Below are positions 8,161-16,878 of a stretch of DNA of 64,000 nt, piece after piece; the stretch's first letter is position 1, and every line of letters starts with the position of its first letter. Below the pieces are notes generated by a model. It was not told where the DNA came from. It did no database searches and worked only from the letters and a program-made list of their open reading frames with translations. A program made the translations under genes and the position numbers. The stretch spans positions 248,001 through 312,000 of the forward strand of contig NZ_WNKG01000003.1 of assembly GCF_010119245.1 (NCBI RefSeq), read 5' to 3'. Origin of the DNA: Cyclobacterium salsum (GTDB lineage: Bacteria; Bacteroidota; Bacteroidia; Cytophagales; Cyclobacteriaceae).

Positions 8161-9627
8161 ATGAAGAAAAACATTGAACGCCTGCAACAAAACTACCTGG
8201 ACCAAGCGCGGGAAAAGGTCACCGAAGGCAAATCTCCGGCCTCTTTGGCGCAGGATTCCGAAAACGGGCGAAGGTCCTTTTTTAAAAAGGCTGCATTGGG
8301 AGGATTGAGCCTGGGGGGCATGATGATGCTTCCTACGGAAGACACCATAGCCCATACCACTTCTAAGGTCAATCGCCTTTCCAATCCCTCCGATTTGAAA
8401 ATTACCGATATGCGCATTGCCCAATATGGTAATGTTCCGATATTGAAGATTTACACCAATCAGGGCATTCATGGGCTGGGGGATGTCCGGGATGGGGCAG
8501 ACAAGCGCTATGCCCTGATGCTGAAAAGCAGAATTCTGGGTGAGAATCCCTGTAATGTGGAACGGATTTTTAAGCGGATCGAACAATTTGGATGGCATGG
8601 CCGGCAGGGCGGCGGTGTATCAGGTGTGGAAATGGCCCTTTGGGACCTGGCAGGAAAGGCCTATGGCGTACCGCTGTATCAGTTGATGGGAGGAAAGTTC
8701 CGGGATAAAGTCCGGATTTATGTAGATACGCCCACCGTAAGCGATCCGGATGAATTTGCCAATAAAATGAAGGAACGGGTGGACATGGGATTCACCATGT
8801 TGAAAATGGATATAGGTATTGGATTGATCAAGGATGAAAAGGATACCCTGACCAATAAATCCCCCTGGGGACAGTTGCGGGGCTGGTCGGATCAGGATGT
8901 GATGAGTTATACCCAAACCCCCCATCAGTTTACCCATGTGCAGATTACCCAGAAAGGACTGGAAAGGATGGTAGAATATGCCGCCAAGGCAAGGGAAAAG
9001 GTAGGCTATGAAATCCCGCTGGCCATTGACCATTTTGGGCATATGGGGTACAATGAAATGATCAAACTGGCAGAGGCTTTTGAGCCCTATAACATCGCCT
9101 GGCTGGAAGACCTTATTCCCTGGCAAAATACCGAACAATGGAAAAGGATCACCGAAGCGATTACGACGCCTACCCTGACGGGAGAAGATACCTACCACAA
9201 GAAAAATTTCAAGGACCTGATTGAAAACCGGGCCGTGGACCTGGTTCACCCCGATCCTGGCAGCGCAGGAGGCTACCTGCAAACCAAAAAAATTGGAGAT
9301 TATGCGGAGGAGTATGGAATTGGCATGGCCCTGCATCATGCTGCCTCTCCCATTACCTTTATGGGTACCATCCATGCGGCTGCGGCTACCTATAATTTCA
9401 TAGGTCTGGAGCACCATTCGGTGGATAATCCCTGGTGGGAAGATCTGGTAACCGGAATGGATAAACCCTTTGTGAAAGATGGGTATGTGGAAGTTCCGGA
9501 ATCGCCTGGAATAGGGCTGGAACTGAATGAAGACGAGGTGAAGAAACGACTTCGGGAAGGGGAGCAGTTTTTTGCCCCTACCGATGACTGGAACGAAATT
9601 CGATCCTGGGACCGAACCTGGAGTTGA
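8161..9627 (+). CDS. Tat-exported mandelate racemase / muconate lactonizing enzyme family protein (mannonate/galactonate dehydratase-like)
   Basis: 488 residues from ATG 8161; a TTG at 8113 is in frame but would place 16 extra residues before the natural start. An N-terminal twin-arginine signal (RRSFFKKAALGG, residues about 38-49) is followed by a hydrophobic stretch, so the enzyme is probably folded in the cytosol and exported. Enolase-superfamily metal ligands can be placed: Asp in LAIDHFGH, Glu in WLEDLIPW, Glu in LTGEDTYH, plus HHAASPI near the C-terminus. These enzymes abstract a proton alpha to a carboxylate, most often dehydrating sugar acids. The roughly 37-residue leader before the Tat motif is unusual. 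Substrate is not determinable; it is a single gene with its own terminator. Confidence 0.85.
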   Translation: MKKNIERLQQNYLDQAREKVTEGKSPASLAQDSENGRRSFFKKAALGGLSLGGMMMLPTEDTIAHTTSKVNRLSNPSDLKITDMRIAQYGNVPILKIYTNQGIHGLGDVRDGADKRYALMLKSRILGENPCNVERIFKRIEQFGWHGRQGGGVSGVEMALWDLAGKAYGVPLYQLMGGKFRDKVRIYVDTPTVSDPDEFANKMKERVDMGFTMLKMDIGIGLIKDEKDTLTNKSPWGQLRGWSDQDVMSYTQTPHQFTHVQITQKGLERMVEYAAKAREKVGYEIPLAIDHFGHMGYNEMIKLAEAFEPYNIAWLEDLIPWQNTEQWKRITEAITTPTLTGEDTYHKKNFKDLIENRAVDLVHPDPGSAGGYLQTKKIGDYAEEYGIGMALHHAASPITFMGTIHAAAATYNFIGLEHHSVDNPWWEDLVTGMDKPFVKDGYVEVPESPGIGLELNEDEVKKRLREGEQFFAPTDDWNEIRSWDRTWS

Positions 9628-9633
9628 GTTCTC

Positions 9634-9669
9634 AAGAAACCCCTGGATATTTATTCGGGGGTTTCTTTT
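9634..9669 (+). terminator. Rho-independent terminator after the enolase-superfamily gene
   Basis: AAGAAACCCC (9634-9643) pairs perfectly with GGGGTTTCTT (9658-9667) across a 14-nt loop and ends in TTTT. It begins 6 bp after the stop codon. Confidence 0.85.
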
Positions 9670-9716
9670 ACTTACTACCAGAAAATTATATCTTAGTTCA
9701 ACCCTCTAAAAATATC

Positions 9717-10088
9717 ATGAGCAAATCAAAAGACATCTTTTCCATCCTCCTTCAGCTGGCAGTTGCGGGATTGGTCATTATTTTTACTGGGTACCTGTTA
9801 CCGGGAATAGTGGTCACTGATTGGATCACTGGGGTCATTATTGCCGCATTGCTGGCATTGTTAAACATTACCATTAAACCTATTTTGATCTTTCTGACCA
9901 TTCCCATTACCATCCTGACATTAGGCTTGTTTTTGTTGGTGATCAATGCGCTGTTGGTAATGCTGGCTGCTGCGTTGATTCAGGGATTTACGGTGGATAA
10001 TTTTTGGTGGGCCCTTCTTTTTAGTCTGGTATTATCGCTGGTTAATTCCATTTTGGGTATTTCTCTCGGAAATGGACTCAGAAAGTAG
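9717..10088 (+). CDS. Small four-helix membrane protein, phage-holin-4-2 / DUF360 family
   Basis: 123 residues from ATG 9717; an earlier in-frame TTG would run through the upstream terminator. Four hydrophobic segments occur, with the typical TNITIKPILIFLTIPITILTLG-like core (here ALLNITIKPILIF and PITILTLGLFLLVINALLV) and a C-terminal NSILGISLG. Despite the family name these proteins are ordinary bacterial inner-membrane proteins of unknown function, not evidence of a prophage. It stands alone between a terminator and a convergent gene on the other strand. Confidence 0.85.
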   Translation: MSKSKDIFSILLQLAVAGLVIIFTGYLLPGIVVTDWITGVIIAALLALLNITIKPILIFLTIPITILTLGLFLLVINALLVMLAAALIQGFTVDNFWWALLFSLVLSLVNSILGISLGNGLRK

Positions 10089-10117
10089 TTGCTTATCAGT
10101 TTAAAAAATCGATTGGA

Positions 10118-10564
10118 TTAAGGATGCTCCGGTAGCTGGAAGGGTACGGATCGGTCGTGTTTTCGGCGGTAATAAACCGGCTTCTGGTTTTCTTCGGTAA
10201 GGGCATGGGGAGCACGGTCGCTTTTTGGGACGTGGATAAGAAGCAGGTATTTCTCCTCCGTAGGTTCAGAATCAGTAAACAGCGGCACTTCGTATACCTC
10301 AAATGTGATCGGAAAGGAGGGCTGACAATATTTTTCCACGGCCTCAGTGGCCATAAACATTTCCTCTTCCGGGTCTATGCCCAATACCTGTTTTCGGTCA
10401 GAAACGCCGACCACTACCGTTCCCCCTTCCGTGTTGGCAAAAGACAAAAGTGTTTTAGCAATTTTTCGCTGGCTGCTCAGACTCTGCTTATAATCCAGGT
10501 GCAAACCCTCCGGTGTAGTGAGTAAGTTTTTGATCCATTCACTATTCTTTTTAGGAGAAAACAT
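10118..10564 (-). CDS. Short AlbA_2 / Schlafen-type putative DNA-binding protein
   Basis: 148 residues. TPEGLHLDYKQSL near residues 17-29 and LLSFANTEGGTVVVGVSDR near 40-58 are the hallmark of the AlbA_2 (formerly AAA_4, divergent ATP-binding) domain found in Schlafen-like and transcription-regulator-like proteins. KPVYYRRKHD near the C-terminus matches the region that normally reads (A/V)YVRVG. The family usually runs to about 200 residues or more, so this copy has lost or never had the C-terminal part: it stops 13 residues after that block. It is divergent from the gene at 10683. Function unknown; nucleic-acid binding is inferred from the fold. Confidence 0.78.
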   Translation of the reverse strand: MFSPKKNSEWIKNLLTTPEGLHLDYKQSLSSQRKIAKTLLSFANTEGGTVVVGVSDRKQVLGIDPEEEMFMATEAVEKYCQPSFPITFEVYEVPLFTDSEPTEEKYLLLIHVPKSDRAPHALTEENQKPVYYRRKHDRSVPFQLPEHP

Positions 10565-10682
10565 TTTTTTAAAAGGTAAAAGATGGTAAATTATTGGAGA
10601 GTTAATATGAGCAATATTAATTTTTTATTTAATTGTAACCAAAACCAGCAATAATCATTTCACAAATCCAGCTTATAATCCA

Positions 10683-11240
10683 ATGAACTATCCAAACGAA
10701 GGCTTTTTGCCTGAAACCATTGCAAAACTACGAAAAGAACTTGAAGCTGCCGGGAAGAATTTTAAAATCGTGGCAGGGGAGGATAATTCCGATGAATATG
10801 TGAATTTTTATTTTGTCGGAAAATTCGAAGGTAAAGATGTCATCTATGATGCCGTCTTGTATACGCTTCGGCTGCATTACCAGAGTGAGATCTTCGAATT
10901 GGCAGAGCACGAGGCAGCTAAGAAATTCCCTGACTACCACGGCATCAGTTACGAAGAAGACGAAAACGGAAACCTCAAACCACTGAAGGCAGAAGAGGAA
11001 GAGGTGGGTTGGTTTATCACGGAACTTATCATGGACATGGAAGAGGAAGGAAGGGTGAAAGTGCAGGAGTTTGTTGATATGGATACGCATCACGACTATG
11101 GAATTGGCCTGGATGCTGCTTTAAACATTGAAGCCATTGACGAACAGGTCCTTCAGAAGTTTGTTTCTGACTTTAATAATGATTCCCTGATTTTGGACGA
11201 GACCTTTTACGCATTTGAGTCCGAAGAGGAGGATGGCTAA
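10683..11240 (+). CDS. Conserved hypothetical acidic protein
   Basis: 185 residues, strongly acidic, soluble, with no signal peptide or membrane segment. Notable stretches are NFYFVGKFEGKDVIYDAVLYTLRLHY (residues about 39-64), several Glu runs (EEDENG, EEEEV, MDMEEEG) and a C-terminal ESEEEDG. The pattern of a two-layer alpha-beta domain followed by an acidic tail is all that can be said. I do not recognise the family. It is divergent from the AlbA_2-like gene (118 bp between starts). Confidence 0.65.
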   Translation: MNYPNEGFLPETIAKLRKELEAAGKNFKIVAGEDNSDEYVNFYFVGKFEGKDVIYDAVLYTLRLHYQSEIFELAEHEAAKKFPDYHGISYEEDENGNLKPLKAEEEEVGWFITELIMDMEEEGRVKVQEFVDMDTHHDYGIGLDAALNIEAIDEQVLQKFVSDFNNDSLILDETFYAFESEEEDG

Positions 11241-11298
11241 GTTCAGCCTTTTTTCCTGATAATTGACAACAATTTTAGTTGCAATAAGTTTTGGAGGT

Positions 11299-12201
11299 AT
11301 GTTAAAAGTAGCCTGGTCCTCACTTTATGCCCATCCGTTACCCGAAGGGCACCGATTTCCCATGGAAAAATACGAGTTACTTCCCGAGCAGTTGCTTTAC
11401 GAGGGCACCCTTTCGGAAGCTAATTTCTTCAAACCTGAAAAGGGGGATGAGCACTGGGTGCGGGCAGTTCATGACGGCCAGTACCTGGAAAAATTAAAAA
11501 GGCAGCAATTAAGTCCTTCAGAGATCCGGCGCACTGGATTTCCACTTAGCGAGGCCTTGGTCGAACGCGAACTGCATATCATGCAGGGATCGGTAATGGC
11601 AGCTGATTTTGCGCTTGAATATGGAATTGCTATGAACACCGCTGGAGGTACCCATCATGCCTTTGCAGATAGAGGGGAAGGGTTCTGTTTGCTAAACGAT
11701 ATCGCTATTACCGCCCAATACCTGGTGGAGGGCCGGGGGCTAAAAAGCGTGCTCGTGGTCGATTTAGACGTACACCAGGGAAACGGTACCGCTGCTTTGT
11801 TTGCCAATAACTCCAAGGTATTTACGTTCAGTATGCATGGGGAGCATAATTACCCGATGCACAAGGAAAAATCAGATCTGGACATTCCCCTAAAAGACTA
11901 TACGGATGACAAGACCTACCTGGAAATATTGGGGGAGAATTTGCCAGCGTTAATGGATCGGGTTGCTCCCGAATTTCTGATTTACCAGTCCGGGGTAGAT
12001 GTCCTGGCCTCGGATAAGCTGGGCAGATTGGGCTTGTCTCTCAGCGGATGCAAGGAGCGGGACAGAATGGTACTGGAAACGGCCAAAAAAAGCCGCGTTC
12101 CCGTCATGTGTTGCATGGGAGGGGGCTATTCCCAAAAAATCAATGACATCATAGAGGCTCATGCCAATACCTATCGATTGGCACAGGAACTGTTTTTTTA
12201 A
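11299..12201 (+). CDS. Histone-deacetylase-family (arginase-like fold) amidohydrolase
   Basis: 300 residues from ATG 11299; an upstream TTG at 11263 is in frame but adds residues unlike the family. Core motifs: GGTHHAF near residues 116-122 (active-site His pair), DLDVHQGNGT near 153-162 (Zn-binding Asp and His), and SGVDVLASDKLGRLGLS near 237-253 (third metal-binding Asp). MGGGYS near 274 is the glycine-rich loop. These are the class I/II HDAC signatures. Bacterial members deacetylate small molecules such as acetoin, acetylpolyamines or acetylated proteins. No partner gene points to a substrate. A small membrane-protein gene starts 17 bp downstream and is probably cotranscribed. Confidence 0.9.
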   Translation: MLKVAWSSLYAHPLPEGHRFPMEKYELLPEQLLYEGTLSEANFFKPEKGDEHWVRAVHDGQYLEKLKRQQLSPSEIRRTGFPLSEALVERELHIMQGSVMAADFALEYGIAMNTAGGTHHAFADRGEGFCLLNDIAITAQYLVEGRGLKSVLVVDLDVHQGNGTAALFANNSKVFTFSMHGEHNYPMHKEKSDLDIPLKDYTDDKTYLEILGENLPALMDRVAPEFLIYQSGVDVLASDKLGRLGLSLSGCKERDRMVLETAKKSRVPVMCCMGGGYSQKINDIIEAHANTYRLAQELFF

Positions 12202-12217
12202 TCATAAAATAAAGGTG

Positions 12218-12457
12218 ATGCGTAGAGAAAAATGGAGAAAATACTGGATGATGCATGCCGTGGGAGGCTTGTTGTTGACCGGGTTTGGACTTAGCTTATT
12301 TGGAGAAGCACTGATCAGGAAATGGGATAACGCAGCCTTTTGGGACTGGGTAGTATGGGGAACCCTGGCCCTGCTGGTGTTCAATGCGGGCATCTCGTTG
12401 GTGGGTCAGGCAGTGATATACCGGGTGAAAATGGATAGCCTTTCGGATCGCGACTAA
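12218..12457 (+). CDS. Small two-helix membrane protein
   Basis: 79 residues from ATG 12218. Two hydrophobic segments: AVGGLLLTGFGLSLFGEALI (residues about 14-33) and WVVWGTLALLVFNAGISLVGQAVIY (about 43-67), joined by a charged turn KWDNAAFWD. The N-terminus is basic, so it should lie in the cytosol. I do not recognise a family. It follows the HDAC-like gene by 17 bp. Confidence 0.6.
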   Translation: MRREKWRKYWMMHAVGGLLLTGFGLSLFGEALIRKWDNAAFWDWVVWGTLALLVFNAGISLVGQAVIYRVKMDSLSDRD

Positions 12458-12498
12458 TTATCAATCGCGGATATTTAACATTAATTAAGCGGGCAGAA

Positions 12499-12528
12499 TT
12501 TGTAAAAGGTTTAGAATCCTTATATTTG
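12499..12528 (+). promoter_or_regulatory. Bacteroidetes sigma-A promoter of the OmpH-like gene
   Basis: TTTG at 12499-12502 and TATATTTG at 12521-12528 match the -33/-7 consensus TTTG ... TAnnTTTG with an 18-bp gap. Transcription would start near 12535, about 20 nt before the GTG start at 12557. Confidence 0.65.
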
Positions 12529-12556
12529 CCCCGAATACTATAAAAATCCGTAAGAA

Positions 12557-13192
12557 GTGAGAAAAATAACAACGATTATTAGTGCAATAGTAATGGCGGG
12601 CATGCTTGCAGTATCCTGTAATTCCACTACCCCAGGGGAAGAAATAAGTAATATTGCAGACGAAGTAAACATTGCTGATTTGAAAGTGGCTTATATCGTC
12701 ACGGACAGCGTTATCAACAATTTTACCTATTTTAAAGAAAAATCCGCTGAAATCGCTGAAAAAGGCAAAAAATACGAAGGTGAATTGACCAACCGTGCCA
12801 GGGGATTTGAGCAGGAAGTACAGAACTTTCAGAGCTCAGCCTCTTCGATGACCATTAATCAGGCCAGGGCAAAAGAAGAAGAGTTGGTTACTAAGGAGCG
12901 GAATTTGGTGGCCTTCCGTGAAAATATCATGCAAGAGTTGTCTGCCGATGAGACCAAACTGTACAATGACGTGTACGACATGATTCAGGAATACCTGGAT
13001 ACTTATGCAGCAGAAAACGATCTGGAAATGATCCTTTCCTACACCCGTGGTGGAGGCGTATGGTATGCCAATAAAACCCTGGACATCACCGATTCGGTCG
13101 TCGAGGGAATTAACGAAGATTACCAAAACGGTGAGGAACCGGAAGCGACCGAACCGGCTGCATCCGAATCGACTGAATCAGAGCAAGAATAG
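12557..13192 (+). CDS. OmpH/Skp-like periplasmic lipoprotein
   Basis: 211 residues starting at GTG 12557, the only start that includes the whole signal peptide. The signal ends in a lipobox-like MLAVSCNS with the lipidated Cys near residue 21. ADLKVAYIVTDSVINNF near residues 40-56 is the OmpH beta-strand signature. A long helical coiled-coil region (residues about 60-150) and a return strand (DLEMILSYTRG) follow, then a low-complexity Glu/Ser/Ala tail. Skp/OmpH proteins chaperone unfolded outer-membrane proteins; lipidation is an unusual but recurring variation in Bacteroidetes. A clear promoter precedes it and a strong terminator follows, so it is monocistronic. Confidence 0.83.
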   Translation: MRKITTIISAIVMAGMLAVSCNSTTPGEEISNIADEVNIADLKVAYIVTDSVINNFTYFKEKSAEIAEKGKKYEGELTNRARGFEQEVQNFQSSASSMTINQARAKEEELVTKERNLVAFRENIMQELSADETKLYNDVYDMIQEYLDTYAAENDLEMILSYTRGGGVWYANKTLDITDSVVEGINEDYQNGEEPEATEPAASESTESEQE

Positions 13193-13215
13193 CAGCCAGA
13201 AATTTAGGCATCAGG

Positions 13216-13240
13216 AGCCCGGATTTTCCGGGCTTTTTTG
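13216..13240 (+). terminator. Rho-independent terminator after the OmpH-like gene
   Basis: AGCCCGGA (13216-13223) pairs perfectly with TCCGGGCT (13227-13234) around a TTT loop and is followed by a T-run to 13239. Confidence 0.9.
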
Positions 13241-13340
13241 TTTCTACTGATTCCGGTTGCTAATCAGTGCCTGGTTTACTATCTTCCCTACGCTTTTTAT
13301 TATTAGTTTCTAAACAACGAGTAAATTTAACATTTGGATC

Positions 13341-14312
13341 ATGGAAATTACCAATTTTCTGAAACACCATTACCGACATTTTAATGCTGCTGCCTTGATT
13401 GATGCGGCAGACGCGTATAAAACCCATTTGGATGAAAACGGCAAGATGATGATCACGCTTGCCGGGGCGATGTCTACGGCGGAATTGGGTATTTCGTTGG
13501 CGGAAATGATTCGACAGGATAAGGTTCAGATCATTACCTGTACCGGAGCCAACCTGGAAGAAGACATCTTTAACCTGGTGGCACATGATTATTACGAACG
13601 AATTCCCCATTATCGAGATCTCTCTCCCCAACAGGAACAGGAACTGTTGGACCGGCACCTAAACCGGGTGACGGACACCTGCATCCCGGAAATGGAAGCC
13701 ATGAGGAGGATCGAAAAGGTGATATTGCAGGAGTGGCAAGAGGCAGACCAAGCCGGTAAACAGTTTTTTCCCCATGAATTTTTTTACAAAGTATTGCTTT
13801 CCGGGAAGTTGGAACAGGAATATCAGATTGACCCGAAAAACAGTTGGCTGTTGGAAGCAGCCAAGAAAAATATCCCCATCATCGTACCGGGATGGGAAGA
13901 TTCTACACTGGGTAATATGTACGCCGGACATTGCATTTCTGGAGATATCCAGGACGTTCACACCGTCAAAGGCGGCATTCAGTACATGATGTATTTGGCA
14001 GATTGGTACACCGAAAATGCCAAAGAAGAAAGTAAAGTAGGTTTTTTCCAGATTGGCGGAGGCATAGCGGGCGATTTTCCGATTTGTGTGGTCCCCATGT
14101 TGCATCAAGACCTGCAACGAGACGGAGTTCCTTTGTGGGGCTATTTTTGTCAGATTTCGGACAGCACCACCTCTTTTGGGTCTTATTCTGGCGCAGTACC
14201 CAACGAAAAGATAACCTGGGGAAAATTGGGATTGGACACTCCGAAGTTTATTATTGAATCGGACGCTACTATTGTCGCTCCCCTGGTATTCGCCATCGTT
14301 TTAGGCTATTAA
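13341..14312 (+). CDS. Deoxyhypusine synthase family protein
   Basis: 323 residues, NAD-dependent fold. Family markers: ITLAGAMSTAELGISLAEMI near residues 38-57, TGANLEEDIFNL near 72-83 (NAD site), HCISGDIQD near 198, FFQIGGGIAGDFPI near 237, and NEKITWGKLG near 288-297. The Lys of WGK corresponds to the catalytic Lys329 of human deoxyhypusine synthase, so the copy looks active. Bacteria lack eIF5A, the substrate of the eukaryotic enzyme. Known bacterial homologues act on polyamines, for example as homospermidine synthase. The specific reaction here is not determined. The gene is followed 11 bp later by an OmpA-family gene, probably in one transcript. Confidence 0.9.
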   Translation: MEITNFLKHHYRHFNAAALIDAADAYKTHLDENGKMMITLAGAMSTAELGISLAEMIRQDKVQIITCTGANLEEDIFNLVAHDYYERIPHYRDLSPQQEQELLDRHLNRVTDTCIPEMEAMRRIEKVILQEWQEADQAGKQFFPHEFFYKVLLSGKLEQEYQIDPKNSWLLEAAKKNIPIIVPGWEDSTLGNMYAGHCISGDIQDVHTVKGGIQYMMYLADWYTENAKEESKVGFFQIGGGIAGDFPICVVPMLHQDLQRDGVPLWGYFCQISDSTTSFGSYSGAVPNEKITWGKLGLDTPKFIIESDATIVAPLVFAIVLGY

Positions 14313-14323
14313 TCCAATAACCC

Positions 14324-15703
14324 GTGTATGGAATAGTCATCATAATTTCAAGGGCGATTGCCCTTTCGGCGCTTGCTGTTTGGATCACCTTGCCCGCTGA
14401 GGCACAGGAGGATTCAGTCCGGTATGCGGTCTCCATGGCTTATGATGAACAATTACCCCAGATTGGAGCGGAGGGGAATTTGTATTTCTCACTGGCTTTT
14501 CACCCCCAAAATAATGGAGGAAACCAGGATCCGGGAGACATCTGGTTTGCCCGGGAGGAAGGAGAAGGGTTTGGTAAATCAACGCCCATGGCTTCCTTAA
14601 ATACGCCATATTTAGATTTGCTGATCGGTTTTATTCACCCGGATACGGTACTGGTGTATCACCAGAATCTAGATAACCGGCAGGTAATGCAGGGATACTA
14701 TCGATCCGGAGAAGGTTGGGAACGGGGAGATGAGCACTTGATTCCCGGATTTAGGTCTACAGGAAGCCACTTTAGTGCCAGACTAGATGCAGAAGGCAGC
14801 CTTATGATCCTATCCATGGATTCCTTTGGTTCGTATGGTAACGAAGACCTTTACCTATCTTTCCGACAGGGAAATAGGACCTGGTCCCGGCCTCAAAATC
14901 TGGGAGGTACGGTTAATACCTACCGGCAGGAATTAAGCCCCTTCCTTAGTGCCGATCACCAAACCCTTTATTTTTCGACAAATGCCTACGAGGGAAATAA
15001 ATCCCTGGGAGTCTATTCCAGCAAACGCATTGGAGAGGCATGGACGGAGTGGTCTGAACCTCGTCCCTTAGATTTACCGGAATTGGAGGGTTGGGACCTT
15101 TATTTTTACCAGGACCCCTACCGTGACCGGTATTTTTTCACCAATACCCGGACCAGCGATGGGTATGGAACTATCCTTTGGGTAGGTGAATCTTCGGTTG
15201 AGGCATCCAACCTGGCCGCTCCAAAAGAAAGATCAGCTCCTGAATTGGCCATTGAAACGCAGGACACCCTGGCCGGTTCGGAACCATCAGCGGAAAGCAT
15301 TCCGCCTCCGCCAGCACCTGAATTGGATCTTTCCCAACAATTGGAAAAACTACAGCCGGGGGAATCATTGGTGTTGGAAAACCTGCTCTTTCAAAGAAGC
15401 TCGGTAGTGCTTGCAAGCGAGGGGGCATCGCAAGAGTTAACCAAGTTGGCTGCCTATTTGAAGGAACACCCGGAATATGTCATTTCGGTGGAAGGTCATA
15501 CGGATAGCTATGGGAGTACCCGCTTGAAGGAAAGGCTGTCCCTAAACCGAGCCCGGAAGGTAAGAGACATGCTGCTTGAAAAAGGAGTTGCCTTCGAGCA
15601 AGTCAGGGTTAATGGTTGGGGAGGGAAAAAGCCCATCGCTTCCAATGATACGGCCGAGGGAAGGCGAAAAAACAGACGCGTGGAAATTATTCTTTTGAAT
15701 TAA
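14324..15703 (+). CDS. OmpA-family outer-membrane protein with PD40-like N-terminal repeats
   Basis: 459 residues, GTG start at 14324 (the nearby ATG at 14328 is out of frame and stops at once). A signal peptide of about 28 residues ends at AEA. The N-terminal half has several FSAD/STN-type blade repeats (for example DHQTLYFSTNAYEGNKSLGVY) like the WD40/PD40 beta-propellers seen in such proteins. A Pro-rich linker (near residues 325-335) leads to a C-terminal OmpA domain: VEGHTDSYG near 390 and NRARKVRDMLLEKGV, then GWGGKKPIASN and RRKNRRVEI. That domain binds peptidoglycan. It is likely an envelope-anchoring protein. It ends 13 bp before the GH130-type gene. Confidence 0.87.
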   Translation: MYGIVIIISRAIALSALAVWITLPAEAQEDSVRYAVSMAYDEQLPQIGAEGNLYFSLAFHPQNNGGNQDPGDIWFAREEGEGFGKSTPMASLNTPYLDLLIGFIHPDTVLVYHQNLDNRQVMQGYYRSGEGWERGDEHLIPGFRSTGSHFSARLDAEGSLMILSMDSFGSYGNEDLYLSFRQGNRTWSRPQNLGGTVNTYRQELSPFLSADHQTLYFSTNAYEGNKSLGVYSSKRIGEAWTEWSEPRPLDLPELEGWDLYFYQDPYRDRYFFTNTRTSDGYGTILWVGESSVEASNLAAPKERSAPELAIETQDTLAGSEPSAESIPPPPAPELDLSQQLEKLQPGESLVLENLLFQRSSVVLASEGASQELTKLAAYLKEHPEYVISVEGHTDSYGSTRLKERLSLNRARKVRDMLLEKGVAFEQVRVNGWGGKKPIASNDTAEGRRKNRRVEIILLN

Positions 15704-15716
15704 CCCTAATCAACTT

Positions 15717-16865
15717 ATGGAAACCTTAAAAACAGGCTCGCATTACATTTGGTCAATCGTCTTATTTGTTTTTGCGCTGGCAGCTTCCTGCGGGCAGAAA
15801 GAAACAGGAAACCAGGAGGAAACCGCGGCCTGGCCCGGTCATAAATCCTGGGAAATGGGGCCATTTGTCAAACAGAATGCCGCAAATCCGGTGCTTTTGC
15901 CGGGAGCACTGGAATTCCTTTGCCCGATTCTAGAAGAATCCGTGAAATGGGAGGAAAAAGACGTATTTAATCCAGCAGCAGTGGTTAAAGACGGCCAAAT
16001 CAACTTGCTTTACCGGGCCGAAGATTTTCTGGGCAGCAATAACGGCACCTCCCGTATTGGCCTGGCCTTGTGTGAAGATGGGTTGAATTTTGAAAAGCTT
16101 TCCGAACCCGTTTTTTATCCGGAAAACGATAGCCTGAAGCACCTGGAATGGGATGGGGGAGTGGAGGATCCCCGCATCGTGGAAAGTGAAGACGGACAGT
16201 ATATCATGACCTACACCAGTTATGACGGTGAGGTCGCCCGATTGATGCTGGCCACCTCACCCAATCTTAAGGACTGGACCAAATACGGAAGGGTACTGAA
16301 GGGTGATTTTAAAGACAGTTGGAGCAAGGCTGGAGCGATCGTAGCGGTGCGTGAGGGCGAGCGAATTATTGCTAAAAAAATCAATGGACGCTATTGGATG
16401 TACTTTGGGGATACCGATCTTTTTTTGGCCCATTCTGAGGACCTGCTTCATTGGGTCCCTTTGGAAACCAACGGGGCGTTAAAACCGGTAATGAAGCCCA
16501 GACCCGGTTATTTCGACAGTCGCCTGGTAGAATCGGGTCCTTACGCCTTGCTCCGAAACGAAGGGATAGTGCTCCTTTATAACGGGATGAACCTGGAAGA
16601 GGGGCAAGAACTGGATCCTTCCCTGCCTCCGGGGGCCTATTCCGCAGGTCAAGCCCTGTTTGACGGTGATGATCCTTCCAAATTGATCGATCGTTCCGAA
16701 ACCTATTTCATGACTCCGGAAGAACCTTATGAAATCGAAGGACAAGTAAATCTGGTTTGTTTTATCGAAGGGATGGTTCCCTATAATGGTAGCTGGTTTT
16801 TATATTACGGGACCGCAGATTCAAAGATCGCTGCGGCCGTTTATGAGGAAACAGACATGCGCTAA
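15717..16865 (+). CDS. GH130-type glycosidase/phosphorylase, predicted lipoprotein
   Basis: 382 residues. The signal peptide ends at a lipobox ALAASCGQ (Cys near residue 25). The five-bladed propeller shows GH130 hallmarks: FNPAAVVKDGQINLLYRAED (blade 1), GTSRIGLALCEDGLNF, WDGGVEDPRIV with the conserved Asp-Pro-Arg, YFDSRLVESGPYALL, GAYSAGQALFD, and WFLYYGTADSKIAAAVYE at the C-terminus. GH130 enzymes phosphorolyse or hydrolyse beta-mannosides. Surface lipidation would fit a hydrolase working at the cell envelope rather than a cytosolic phosphorylase, but this is inference. It is the last gene of a short + strand run ended by a terminator. Confidence 0.86.
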   Translation: METLKTGSHYIWSIVLFVFALAASCGQKETGNQEETAAWPGHKSWEMGPFVKQNAANPVLLPGALEFLCPILEESVKWEEKDVFNPAAVVKDGQINLLYRAEDFLGSNNGTSRIGLALCEDGLNFEKLSEPVFYPENDSLKHLEWDGGVEDPRIVESEDGQYIMTYTSYDGEVARLMLATSPNLKDWTKYGRVLKGDFKDSWSKAGAIVAVREGERIIAKKINGRYWMYFGDTDLFLAHSEDLLHWVPLETNGALKPVMKPRPGYFDSRLVESGPYALLRNEGIVLLYNGMNLEEGQELDPSLPPGAYSAGQALFDGDDPSKLIDRSETYFMTPEEPYEIEGQVNLVCFIEGMVPYNGSWFLYYGTADSKIAAAVYEETDMR

Positions 16866-16878
16866 GGGGTAAAAAAAG

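Noticed and set aside
9624-9716. Longer form of the holin-like protein from an upstream TTG
   Set aside because: The extra residues would be encoded by the terminator of the previous gene; the ATG at 9717 is right for the family.
9717-10088. Prophage signal from the phage-holin family name
   Set aside because: The family is widespread in ordinary chromosomes and no other phage gene is present.
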